NCBI GenBank assembly: GCA_006937955.1
Contig: SSNP01000004.1
Location: 7,077,264-7,141,263, forward strand
Source: Pachypanchax playfairii
Lineage: Eukaryota; Chordata; Actinopteri; Cyprinodontiformes; Aplocheilidae
Direction of reading: 5' to 3'
DNA length: 64,000 bases
Part shown: positions 13,601 through 23,347 of the stretch, one piece after another
How positions within the stretch are numbered: the stretch's first letter is position 1
Layout of the letters: each line of letters starts with the position of its first letter
The notes under the pieces: model-generated
What the model saw: only the letters and a program-made list of their open reading frames with translations
Database searches by the model: none
Told to the model about the DNA's origin: nothing
Position numbers and translations under genes: made by a program

Positions 13601-16600
13601 ATTGGCTGAAATACAGAGTTAACCTACAGTTGTTGGTTTATTATTGTCTCAGAAAACAACAATAACATAAACAATTGTTAAAAGATCACACATCTTCAGT
13701 CTAACTTTATTTCTGTCGCCCAAAGGGTTGACTATTTAAAACTGTAAGTAATAAAACTGATAAAAAAAGAAGTTTTAAAATCATGTGATGGACACACACA
13801 TATTCGCTCTCTCTAACACACACAGCTGCTACAAATACATGTTTTTATGTATGTAGGTGATTATTAAAATAGCAACAAATACATTACAATGCATCCAAAC
13901 ACACACCGAGAAAAAAATTTGCAAAATCAAAGATAAATAAATTAAAAATGAAAGTAAAACCCGTAGTTTAAAAATCATGCTTTGTTTATTGTCAAACCGA
14001 CTTCCTGAAAGGTTCACAGGAAAACAAACAAACAAACAAGGTTAAAGGTTAAACACCTTGACTGTATGATACGAGTTCTACTGTTAATCCTTCATACAGC
14101 TGTGAAGGTGTCCTTGTTCAATGTTAGAAGATTGTCCAAGCTTCAACAATGTCATATCCAGCCTTACTACATCGCTTAGTTAATGCGCTGTCAATCAAAA
14201 TGAGACGATTCTGAAGGCCCCACCACTGTGATTGATGCTTCAATTAACAATCCGCTCTGACCTCCAGAATTGTTCATTTGAAATTGTAATTAAGCAATTA
14301 GGGGCAATTAAGAAACAGAGGCTACTGAATGAAAGTCAGAAGACAATTTAAAAAAGGGAGGGATGGAAGAGGAGAGAGTGCAAGTCTCCAAATTAAACCT
14401 CTCAGGGAAAAATAAAAGCCCCCATCTCGCTGCCGAAACTCTTGCGAACTCTCAACTTGTGGTGAACTTACAACGACGGCAAACGGTTTAGTGTAAAACC
14501 ACGAAGGTCAAACGAATGAATTTTGTCAGACAAATACTTATCTGCTGCATATTAATTAGAGCCAGGAGAGCAGTGGGGGCCATAAATGGTGAGCTTATCT
14601 TTACACGGAAAGGAAAGTAGCTGATTGAAGCAGGATTACAAGAGCTTGAATAAAGCTCTTGGCATCAGCAGAAGACTTTTTGAGGAGGACTGCTGCTTGT
14701 GCAATGGAAAAAGTTGCCTGGGCTGTTCATGTTATATTAAACTAGTAAGACTGGTTTTAATTTATCAGAATTACCTGTTTCAATATTCTCAGAAAATGGA
14801 AAAAAAAATAATTTCGGTTTGGTGAATTTTCTATTCTTGTTAAAGTGGCGGCTGGTAGAAGTTAATTACGGCAGACGGACAATATACTTCTCTATTGGTC
14901 CCTTAATACCAGTTTAAATATTTACGGCTGTATGAAGAGGACATTTATCATCTTGGAAGATGATGCCATTATTTAAAAACTCACGGTCTGAAATGGAGAC
15001 CTAATACACAGATGTAACCTTACGTTGTGGGAATGACGGCACTTCCACAGTCTTCAGCTGAACTGAGCTGAGTCTGGTTTGCATCGTGTTTCTCTGAGGT
15101 TCCTTTAGAAGTTATAGTTCAGTGATTTCTTGACAGTGTAGGTTTTAATGCTCTGAGATATCTGCCTCACAGTTTGTGAATATATGTCAACTGTTTGCTC
15201 TTTTCTGTCAGAGCTGCTCTGTAGATTCAAACTGTAGAAAAACTGGACCAAGTTTTTCCAAAATACATCTGAGTGAAGAAGAATTTCAAAATCCCATTAA
15301 TAATGTTCAAACAAAGTTAAACACCATCTAATATTATATTAGTTAGGGAAGCTAATTCTGGTTATGGGGGCACCTGGTCAGTGACCCTCAAATGATGCAG
15401 CAGTGACAGAACATGGCAGAGGGCATGACCTGCGTCATGGAAAAGAGCAAATTATAAAAAAAAGAATAAAACCTCTTCCTCCCTGTCTTTTATATCTGAT
15501 TTGTTTCTTCTCTCTCATTTTTTATAGTGCTCTCAGATTGATGGTGGTATTTGTTTGTTTATGAACACAGAGGTGACTTGTAATCAGGCTGAACGGGCAC
15601 AGGCAGCCTTCTGCTTCGGGCCTGTTAGTGACACATAAGCTGTTACATCTGTTGGCAGAGCTTATCAGGGAGAAAATGAGAGGAAGGGTGTGTAGAGGTA
15701 GGTACAGAAAGGATGTGATTTAAAAAAAAACACACACAGCAGGAAGAGGGTAATAATTTAATAGACTATGTTTAAAACTTAAGAGCACCTCAAAGCCTTT
15801 TGAACTAAGGTGAGAAAAACAGAGTAAAGATTGGAAAAGTAGGACGGCTTTATCTGGATCTCCCTGAGAAAAGGAGACAATTCGGCTTCCAGCAGAGGGA
15901 GAATAAAGCAAGAGATGACAGAGGGATTTAAACGACACAGGGGTGATGGAGAAAAATTGGCTGTAAATTTTAGAAATGGATCAAAAATTGGGGGATGACA
16001 CTGAAAGACACTTAAACACACAAAGAGAGGAGAGAGAAAGAAGACGGGCGAAGAGAAAAAGAGAAATTCTCATGTAAAAAAAAAAGCTAAACACTGAGAC
16101 GGAGAGAGAGACTGCACTGTAAGAGACACTGAAGTAGGACATTAGGAAGAATTTCAGGGTACAGAATCCATCTAAGTGCTGTGACAGAACCCAATACATT
16201 TGTTTGAGAAGGAAAATTAATTTTCTAATATTAAAAAGGTCAAAAATAAGCCAGGGAAACAATGACCTCTTTGTCATCCTTAACAAATTATCCAAAATGG
16301 CAGTGTCAGACTGGTGGGGATACATTTGCCAGTGATGAATGCTTCTGGTAATCAGCCAATCAAAAAGAATTCTTCTTCTGCTTTTGATAAATGAGCTGGA
16401 AAAGCAGCGCTTTAGGAAGGAGATGGGTCCATTTGTTTCTTCAGTCTCTTTTCTCTCCCTCCCCCCAGTCCATTTCTCTCTTTTCAAAACAAACAACAGG
16501 GTGGCTTGGGAACAGATTATCGCTCCTTGCATCACTGACTCTTTCAGCCATTTTCCCTCTTGACCAGTGTTCAGCTACAGATGGTAAAATGATGGAATTT

Positions 16601-19600
16601 TATAACACACTTTAAGCAAGTTTGTCTTCTGATGGAAAGAGAGAAGGTTGAAAACCTGCTTCTTATTTGTCCTTCAGGATAAACCTGTAACCTTGACAAC
16701 AAGTATTTTATATTTACCTTGAAACTTTTTGGTAGTGACACTATAAGAAATGCATACGATTTTTTTTGAACCAGCGTTGCAGCATGTCAAACAGTCATTA
16801 AAAGATCTAAGAACAAATGAAACTTAAAAGGTCGAAAAAAGAAACTAAATTTGACAGGAGTGGTAGCAGGTAGATGAATGACCCTTTTAAAGAGGCGGAT
16901 TCAACCACCTGTGTCAAATTTACTTCCTGTTTGGTAAGTTAAGACACTGCAAGGGACTCTTCATTGGCAATGTCAGTTTGTGTAACAAAGCGCAAAATGC
17001 ATTTTAAATACTTTATCTTAATGACACTAATTTGGAACAGTGGTTGGGTTGGTTGCCTCACAGGTACAAGAAAGCTAGAAAGATTTGGCAAGAATAAAAG
17101 ATCATGTTTACAGGTGCTGCCATCTTGCATTTTTGGAGCCTGAGTCGGTGCCGATATTTTTCAGTCAGTCATTTTCTTTAACCGCTTGTTCTTGTTCCGG
17201 ATCACGGGGAGCTGGTGTCTATCTCCAGCTGTCATCGGGTGAGAGGCGGGGCTACACCTGGACAGGTCGCCACATTTCGACCACATTTCTTTCAACAATT
17301 CCTCAAAATGTACCAAAAAAAGAGAGACTCAAATCTACACACAGATGCATACAAAGCCCACACACATACACCAAAACACACGATCACATGGACGCACACG
17401 CAATCCTTTGTGTATAATTGAATAGTTATGTATCCTTATGATCACGATTAACAGAAATGAATGTATTTGAACTGTTTTGTGTTAGTTTTGCTCTGTTTTT
17501 GTTGTTTTTTGTTAATTGGACACAAATATTGAAACCATTTCTTCTGAAAACATGAAAAATACAAATGATCCAGGAGCAAACTGTATTTGTTGAATCCTCT
17601 TTTGAACAGCACTCAAATCCCACCTGTCAACTATGTTCAGCAACCAAAGTAATAAAGTAATAACTCTTCTGTAAATTCCTCCACCTGCAGATTTTCATCT
17701 AATTTCCTCTGATACTGATAATCTCTAGTTCCAAATCAATCTTATTTGTATCTGAGTATTGATATACTGTATTATTGAAACACACTCAGGGGAACCTGCT
17801 TAATAGGATAAATGTCACCAACTTCTAACATCAGTTCCTCAGTCAGGGTTTGCATGAGAAGAGAGAGATGCTGAATCCACACTGATGGGGATTTATTTTG
17901 GAGTGACTAAAGTGTCTGTCACACGAATGGGTGATGGGGTTTCAGACTGAAAAGGCTTCTTTGTGGAACAGATGGCAACGTGACTCTGATTTATGATCCC
18001 CATGCAAAAACCTGCAGGACTTCAATGAAGTAAAAAAAAAAGAAGAAGAAAAGATCGTGGTGTTTGTCAAAAGCCTCAGGAACTGATTTATGTTCATGAC
18101 TCACAGCAACTTTTTGATGCATCTTTTAGTCACTTAACACACTTTATGTCAGTTATATATTAAAGTTAACTTTAATTTTAACTTTATAGGGTATTATCTC
18201 TGGAAAATGTGGAGAAAACTAAACGGGAATATAAGTAGGGTTTCTTCTATTTACCATGAGCATTTGTGATACTTTTTTTTCCTGACACATGAATCCAGTA
18301 TATGTTAAACTTTGTTTACAGATCAATAAAGAGTATGAAATCAAGCTGTTAACATGACATAATTCACATTATAGGTCAAACATTTGCCAATTACCAAACC
18401 AGTTGCATGTGAGGCGTTTAGGAAATACTGGAAGATTTTGTCAGTAATTTAACATGTACACTTATTAGAAACAGCAAGAAAGAAAATGTTCTTTTATTTT
18501 CAGGAAATCTCGAGCACCTTTTCTTTTATTCATTATCTGAGAGAAAGTCTGGCTCCTTGGAAGAAAAATGAAAGAATAAAATGAGAGACGGCTCAGGACT
18601 CTTACACAGATTTTTATATTCTACTGCACAGATATTTTTAAAAAATTGCATTTAATGTGATCGTTTTAGAAAGATGTTTCCTGGTTTTATTCTATTTTTT
18701 TAAACTTCACTGTATGTAGTTTTATAAAACTCACAAACACATATTCACATACACCCAAAAACATAGCATGTAACAACAATGTTTAATATGCTTAATCCTC
18801 CACCATCTCAAGTTTAGCTACTACTTTATTTAAATAACCACAGGTAGAACATAGAGTAGAATGGACTGCTTAGCTCGAGAGCTGTGGCTGCTGCTGATCT
18901 GTAAATAAAGTCCTCAATCAGAGCCCTCCAACCCTGATCACCTCATTAGACCTGGTGCTCACTGTGTGAGCTGAGCATTAATGGAAGCACAATGGCTCCT
19001 GGCTGTAAAGTGGGCACTGAAACTGGAATTTGAGAGGCTAAGACCAAAGTAGTGTGTCTGATGGGATAACCTGGCTGTAGCAGGAGAGAAACAGACAAAA
19101 GTTGCTCAAACTTCCATTTAACTCTCCTAATTGAAGGCATCAAGGAGAAGAGAGGCTGCAGCAAGACTAATGCTGATTGGCTGGTATGAGCGGGAAATGG
19201 AAATCACATGACCAGCATGAGTGGGTGTTCAGTGAGTGATCATCTTCCAGTGGGAAGAGCAGAGGTTTGATCCCCGCTGACTATGTGCTTAGTTGTATAT
19301 GACTGAGAATTAAAAAAAAGACTTTTCATGACAGAAAGAGCAGGATGAGTGTGTTCAGGTGTGAATATAATAATCACATTGTGGACCTTTTTGCAGAATG
19401 TAAATGATGTTAAAAAGGTACAACTTTAGTGTTGATCAGTTCATAATTATTTCAATGAGTTGAAATAAGTTATTAAAAAAATCTCTGAATTCTGGCACAC
19501 AAGTGTCCATCACGAGTGGTTTCCAATGAATTTATTCTTGACCTTTGAGCTCATTAAAGGAGATTTTTTGATAACATTTCTATAGACCGTAATATTTAAA

Positions 19601-19878
19601 ATTGCACTTCAATGTGTCAGAAATCAGTATAAATTGTTTTTAATTCTAAAAACTATTTAATACAAGACATCTTTTATTTTTTTCACCATAACAGTTACAT
19701 TTTATTTTCGTATATATCCATTCATACTAGATATTTTTCAAAATATTCTGTAAAATGTGAAAAAACAGCAGAAGAGAACGTAGTCGATTCAGACACTTTT
19801 GAATGCTGCAGCACAGTAGCTGTGTTTATTTGTGTGTGGAGCTTTTTGTTTAGACTGAGCATGTGTGTGACTGTGTGT

Positions 19879-19925
<47 letters not shown>

Positions 19926-22276
19926 ACAGGCATGAGTGGATCACCCTGCCATGACAGAGTCTATCGATCAGTGTGTCAGCGTCTGGGGAAAAGGTTAATC
20001 TGCCCAATGCCAGCTCCGCTCCTCACCACATCTCTGGCCTGCCCAACGTCCCGCCCCGGCCTGCTCCCCCTCTTATCAGGATTAGAGGAGTGTACAAAAG
20101 GGCAGAGCATTCCCAGGACACATGCTGACCTTTAGTAATCCCACCAACCTAACGCTCTGCCTATAATTAACATCAGGAACAAGAGAGTGAAAAATCCCTG
20201 GCCTGCCAGTGCAGCATTCCTCTGACTCAAACAGTAAAACTAGGGAGGGAAAAAGTTACAGTGGAGTTGGAGACTCAAAGCACACAGTCTTGCTTCACTT
20301 ATATGTTTTGAATACCCAGGAGAGCATGGCTGACATTCTGGAGGTGCTGACTAGCCTACCCATGCTCCCCTGTGCTCAGACCCTAAATGCAGACTTTAGA
20401 AACATGCTGAACCAAGCAGGGAAAGAGAAAATGTTCTCGGGACCAGGAGACACTTCAGTGGTGAAGGGATGTTGAGCAGAAAATAGAAGACGTGTGAGCC
20501 TGTGTGTGTGTGTGTGTTTGTGCGTGCATTCTTACCGGGTCTTGGTTCATCTGCACTATGAGCTGTTTAACAGCGTGCAGTGTGGGGTGTGCCCACGGAG
20601 AGGGATCCTGCCAGTGGCGATTCAGGTCAAAGCCCATCAGAGAACACCTGTACAAACAGGCATGTGTGGATTTAGTAAAAAATAAAAATCGAAAGCTTTT
20701 AAACAGGTTTTTTACTGCAAACACGATCGATTTAACCACCAGAGGTCAAGATGGGAACTTCTAATGATTTCTGTCAGTAATTTAAAAGTTAAACAGAATC
20801 AGCTCCTGATTTGTTTGCATCTTATACACAACTACACTTCTAACATTCATGCATCCCTACTAATCTACAAATGCTAACAGGGGAAAGTACGTACATGAAA
20901 ACGCATGCTGTATCTGTGTTATTTGGTTTTTTTTTAAACATAGCATTATTTTCTCTGGAACTCATCTTTTTTTTTAACGTTTCAAAAACGGCTCATAAAT
21001 TGGTTTCAACATAGTCTTTTAACAAGCAGGTTATGTTTACAATATCACTCGTCATGTAGCTGTAACTAGTATGAGGTATAAATGTTTAGAGACATACTCC
21101 AAGACAACAACGTAGTTTATAAATGAAATGCATTTGCCACTGTGTGCGGACCCCAGCAGCTCTGCACCTCTTGTTTTTTTTTCTGTCTATCTGGTAGAAT
21201 GTAAAGAGACAGATAGAAAACATATGGTGAGACAGAAAGTTACATTTCAAGTACCAAGCGTCTGGCTAGAAGTGGACAGAGGATGTGGTGACGATGAGGC
21301 CAAACAGGTTCCATCCATATCAGGCTTTAAGTACCATAATGAGATGTTTACATGAAAGGATGCAGTCTGATCTGCCCTGCTGGTTGTCATGTGGATCTTT
21401 GACATTTACTGAAGCTGCAGGTAATGACGCAGGTGTTACTGTTACCCAGAAACTACAGTGCAACTGAGAGAGCAGCAAGCCATGAATAGGATACTCATCC
21501 CAGGTTAACTGCCATTGATTATTCACTCTGTATGTTCCAGTCTGCTGTCCACTGCCTCCAGCCGAGGTGGATGTGTTGCATCTGTGCATTTCTGTGTGTG
21601 CGTGACCGAGAACATCAATGTCCATAAATGGGAACAATCAGGTCACTGCTGCCACGGTGTCAATATGAAGCTTATCGCTGCTCGCTGGGAAGGTAAACTA
21701 ATGTAAACAGCCTTTAGGCAGTGGTCAGTCACTGCAGGTGAGGAGATCAGAACCCCTGCAGATGTGCTTTCTGAAGCAGTGGTGGTGTATCACCACTAGA
21801 TGGCATTCAGAAACACAGCAAGAGACGTTGCTGATGCTTATCTCAGTGAGCATTAGTATTCTGGGGGCTGAGCCTATTAAGTAAAAGGCAATTATGAGGA
21901 CGGGGAAGAGAAGGGAGGAAAACTAAGGAGAGAAGGATGCTCACAGAGCTGCAGCCATAGTGTTAAGGAGAGGATGAACACAGGAACAGCCCTAAAGCTA
22001 AATGCCATTTCCAAACACACTGTTGTTAGTTCTATTAATCCATCACACCTTTCTAAAGGTAAAGAGATATAATCCATCTAAATAATAAACACATGCAATA
22101 CGTACTGAAGCATTCAAATAAAAAAATAAGACTGTATGAACCTGTAGTTTCCCAGGTACACGCCGTCAGGATTCAGCATGGGAACTATCTTGAAGATCAC
22201 ATGATCACGCAGGATTTGAGCAACTGGATGTTGGCTCACCAGGAATTCAATGACACCTATCACAAATTCACCCAGC

Positions 22277-22312
<36 letters not shown>

Positions 22313-23347
22313 AAAAAACCCAAAGGGAAACAGAGTTGAAAAGAAAACCAAAAGGCGAGCTGGCAGTTAATTGAGTTTTGAGAAACAAAAGGAGAAGGAA
22401 GGACAGCGAGAGGTGGAGCATCTTCAGAATCAAGGGAGGAATAGGAGACGTCAAGCCCAAATCGATACAAATGGAATGAAGCTGACGATGCTGGAAAAAC
22501 AGACAGCACGCGGCGGGCTTAAAGCCAAATCATCTGATTCGTGATGAGGCGTGCGCGCACGCTCCTAAACACAAGCAGACAGACACTCACACACACACAC
22601 ACAGATAAAAGGCAGAAAAAGACAGAAAGGAAAAGACAGATGTTTTTTCAGCTGTTGGGCTGCTCATGGAGAGAATTTCCCAACAGGTTTCCAGTTTTTC
22701 AAAATGCTTTATTAGATTTGAGCCACTGGAGCTCGGGAGAAAAAACATTCCTACCCAACTGTTTTCCAAGATTCCTTATTTTCTGTAGACACACATGTTC
22801 ACTTTTTTCCTGTTTTTGGAACTTAGATCTACTGCTGGTTCAGGTGGAAGGTAAACATCTTTAAAATACATATGGACAAAAGACAGATCTGATTCTTCTG
22901 AGTTAAGCACAATACTATTTAATAATTAAACCATATTTGCAAACGCCTGCATCAGTTTCTACTTCATGTTAAAGTCAATGAGCTCAATCGCAAAAAAAAA
23001 CAAAGCATTACCAAATTTCTGCAGATGTTGTTGGCAGACAGGAGAAATCTTTCATTCTTGTAAGACATAACTTATTAGTGATGTTTTATTTAAATTCATA
23101 ATAGCATCAACAGATGAGAAATAAAATTACATTTTATCTTTGGAATTCTTATTTCTTAACATTAAACTCAATAAATGTATTAATACTCTAGGAAATGAGG
23201 ATAAAGTATAAATAAATCAGACTAAATATGACATCATTTTGAGAATAAATACTTTACCTTGACAGACAAACGAAGCTGGAGACTCTCCAGGGTGAACACG
23301 TGATGTGAGAAAAACCAGTTTCTTCTCCCTCTCCGGACCCACATTGC
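4723..23347 (-). CDS. agbl4: agbl4 (CCP6) cytosolic carboxypeptidase, partial: five catalytic exons
   Basis: Gene-level entry; spliced coding parts are 23347-23258, 22256-22142, 20647-20536, 8420-8268 and 4885-4723. The joined reading frame keeps phase at all four internal junctions and reads as the M14 carboxypeptidase domain of AGBL4/CCP6. By family knowledge this enzyme is a cytosolic zinc metallocarboxypeptidase that shortens polyglutamate side chains on tubulin and other glutamylated proteins. Seen in sequence: the zinc pair H..E in RVHPGES, the substrate-binding N-R in DLNRHW, the third zinc ligand in DVHAHS, and the catalytic Glu in CYTLEVSF, in the correct order. The N-terminal exons and the final exon(s) after EEA were searched for by eye and not found. 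The first visible exon starts at codon position 2, so earlier coding sequence must exist. Assignment to agbl4 rather than another CCP paralogue rests on near-identity to the remembered human CCP6 sequence and on the bend5 neighbour. Confidence 0.93.
4886..8267 (-). other. agbl4: agbl4 intron between the HAHS and catalytic-Glu exons
   Basis: A 3.4-kb intron. A Tc1-like remnant lies at about 6711-6890; the rest is AT-rich with no recognisable gene. Open frames at 5365-6710 are short and unrelated to known families as far as I can see. Confidence 0.6.
6711..6890 (+). mobile_element. Decayed Tc1/mariner 5' leader fragment
   Basis: The order cttgagatgcca, gattagagtccacctg, ggatgtaatcaggaaagaca, then gatgaggtcgg matches the segment just before the transposase start in fish Tc1-like elements. 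No terminal repeats and no transposase frame survive. Boundaries are approximate. Confidence 0.5.
8268..8420 (-). CDS. agbl4: agbl4 exon with the HAHS zinc ligand
   Basis: A 153-nt exon of exactly 51 codons, acceptor TTTCTCTGTTAG and donor TTT|GTGAGT (a consensus donor). It reads RVSLEFYIDVHAHSTMLNGF, MYGNVFEDEERVQRQAVFPR and LLCQNAPDFSF. The first His of HAHS is the expected third zinc ligand. Reading past the donor gives only low-complexity sequence, so the exon end is set by the GTGAGT site and by the continuation in the 4885 exon. Confidence 0.94.
8891..10668 (+). repeat. Five-copy tandem array of about 350-bp units joined by CA repeats
   Basis: Units start with aagtgtgttttggtatcctt at 8935, 9251, 9625, 9975 and 10336 (spacings 316, 374, 350, 361). 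Each has a nearly invariant core of about 294 bp, then a (CA)n linker of very different length; a CA run also precedes the first unit. Inside the core, ccttatggggaccg near the start and cggtccccacaag near the end form an inverted repeat, and there are several ctaaccctaa telomere-like phrases. The last unit ends in a run of about 21 C (10624-10644) before CA. Open frames rich in Thr-His or Cys-Val here are CA-repeat artefacts. Confidence 0.92.
11860..11960. promoter_or_regulatory. Candidate conserved non-coding block
   Basis: Clustered homeodomain-type cores: gttagttaattgccc, aactaattatcatta and cagttaattgagac within 80 bp, in otherwise mixed unique sequence. Regulatory role is inferred from composition only. 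Confidence 0.25.
12525..13270 (+). repeat. Purine-rich (GA-rich) tract with an embedded GC-rich block
   Basis: About 700 bp strongly biased to A and G on the + strand, interrupted at about 12826-13010 by balanced GC-rich sequence containing ggctggctggcggtg. The bias produces overlapping open frames on both strands (up to 172 codons, Lys/Glu/Arg-rich one way, Ser/Leu/Phe-rich the other). None has a recognisable domain. Confidence 0.6.
14150..14330. promoter_or_regulatory. Candidate conserved non-coding block
   Basis: Dense, non-repetitive sequence with gcttagttaatgcgc, cttcaattaacaatcc, gaaattgtaattaagcaatt and ggggcaattaag motifs. The clustering of TAATTA/CAATTA cores within 180 bp is typical of vertebrate developmental enhancers. 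Conservation is not testable here. Confidence 0.35.
17168..17275 (+). repeat. Fish LINE/SINE-type 3'-end fragment
   Basis: Contains ctttaaccgcttgttc, cggggagctggtgtctatct, gagaggcggggctacac and ctggacaggtcgcca in the order seen in a very common teleost interspersed repeat. It is truncated after tcgcca and followed by short CA-rich sequence. Family name not assigned. Confidence 0.6.
19219..19320 (+). repeat. Degenerate tRNA-derived SINE-like fragment
   Basis: ccagtgggaagagcagaggt is followed by tttgatccccgctgactatg, which resembles the B-box (GGTTCGATCCC type) region and the start of the tRNA-unrelated part of fish SINEs. It ends near an A-rich run at 19311. No intact A box is apparent. Confidence 0.45.
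19883..19921 (+). repeat. (GT)n microsatellite
   Basis: About 19 perfect GT units, preceded by interrupted GT repeats from 19862. Confidence 0.95.
20536..20647 (-). CDS. agbl4: agbl4 exon with the DLNRHW substrate-binding motif
   Basis: A 112-nt exon with acceptor CCTGTTTGTACAG and donor CCG|GTAAGA. It reads CSLMGFDLNRHWQDPSPWAH and PTLHAVKQLIVQMNQDP. Asn and Arg of LNRHW correspond to the residues that bind the substrate C-terminal carboxylate in M14 peptidases. The intron just past the donor contains a short CA repeat (20504-20519 on the other strand), a known class of splicing regulatory element. The next coding exon is 12.1 kb away. Confidence 0.94.
20648..22141 (-). other. agbl4: agbl4 intron, 1.5 kb
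   Basis: No repeat family or exon recognised. Open frames at 21128-21706 are short and unsupported. Confidence 0.6.
22142..22256 (-). CDS. agbl4: agbl4 exon encoding the LNPDGVYLGNYR segment
   Basis: A 115-nt exon reading VIEFLVSQHP, then VAQILRDHVIFKIVPMLNPD and GVYLGNY, closing with AG of a split Arg codon. The NPDGV..GNYR motif is typical of the CCP family. The acceptor (GTGATAG|GTGTC) lacks a normal pyrimidine tract: a (TG)15 microsatellite ends about 22 nt upstream of the exon. The donor reads CAG|GTTCAT, a weak match to consensus. Both boundaries are nevertheless forced by the reading frame on each side. Confidence 0.92.
22257..23257 (-). other. agbl4: agbl4 intron, 1.0 kb
   Basis: Contains the CA repeat at 22279-22308 close to the 3' splice site and shorter CA repeats near 22585-22603. 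Nothing else recognised. Confidence 0.6.
22279..22308 (+). repeat. (CA)15 microsatellite at the agbl4 3' splice site
   Basis: Fifteen CA units. In the agbl4 transcript this is (UG)15 ending about 22 nt before the exon that starts at 22256, in the place where a pyrimidine tract and branch point would be expected. Confidence 0.9.
23258..23347 (-). CDS. agbl4: agbl4 exon with the HPGE zinc motif
   Basis: A 90-nt exon with acceptor CTCCTTTCTCCTAG and donor CAAG|GTAAAGT. It begins with two bases completing a split codon, then reads NVGPEREKKLVFLTSRVHPG and on to ESPASFVCQ, leaving one base (G) for the next exon. His and Glu of HPGE are the first two zinc ligands of M14 carboxypeptidases. The first ten residues are more divergent, as expected just before the catalytic core. 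This is the most 5' agbl4 exon I can identify; nothing matching the upstream YCYPYTYTR segment of the family was found higher in the window. Confidence 0.93.

Larger units (their letters stand above)
8421..20535 (-). other. agbl4: 12-kb agbl4 intron
   Basis: No exon seen. It contains the tandem array 8891-10668, a purine-rich tract 12525-13270, candidate CNE blocks near 11860-11960 and 14150-14330, a LINE/SINE-like piece at 17168-17275, a tRNA-SINE-like fragment at 19219-19320 and a GT microsatellite at 19883-19921. Elsewhere it is AT-rich and unremarkable. Confidence 0.6.
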
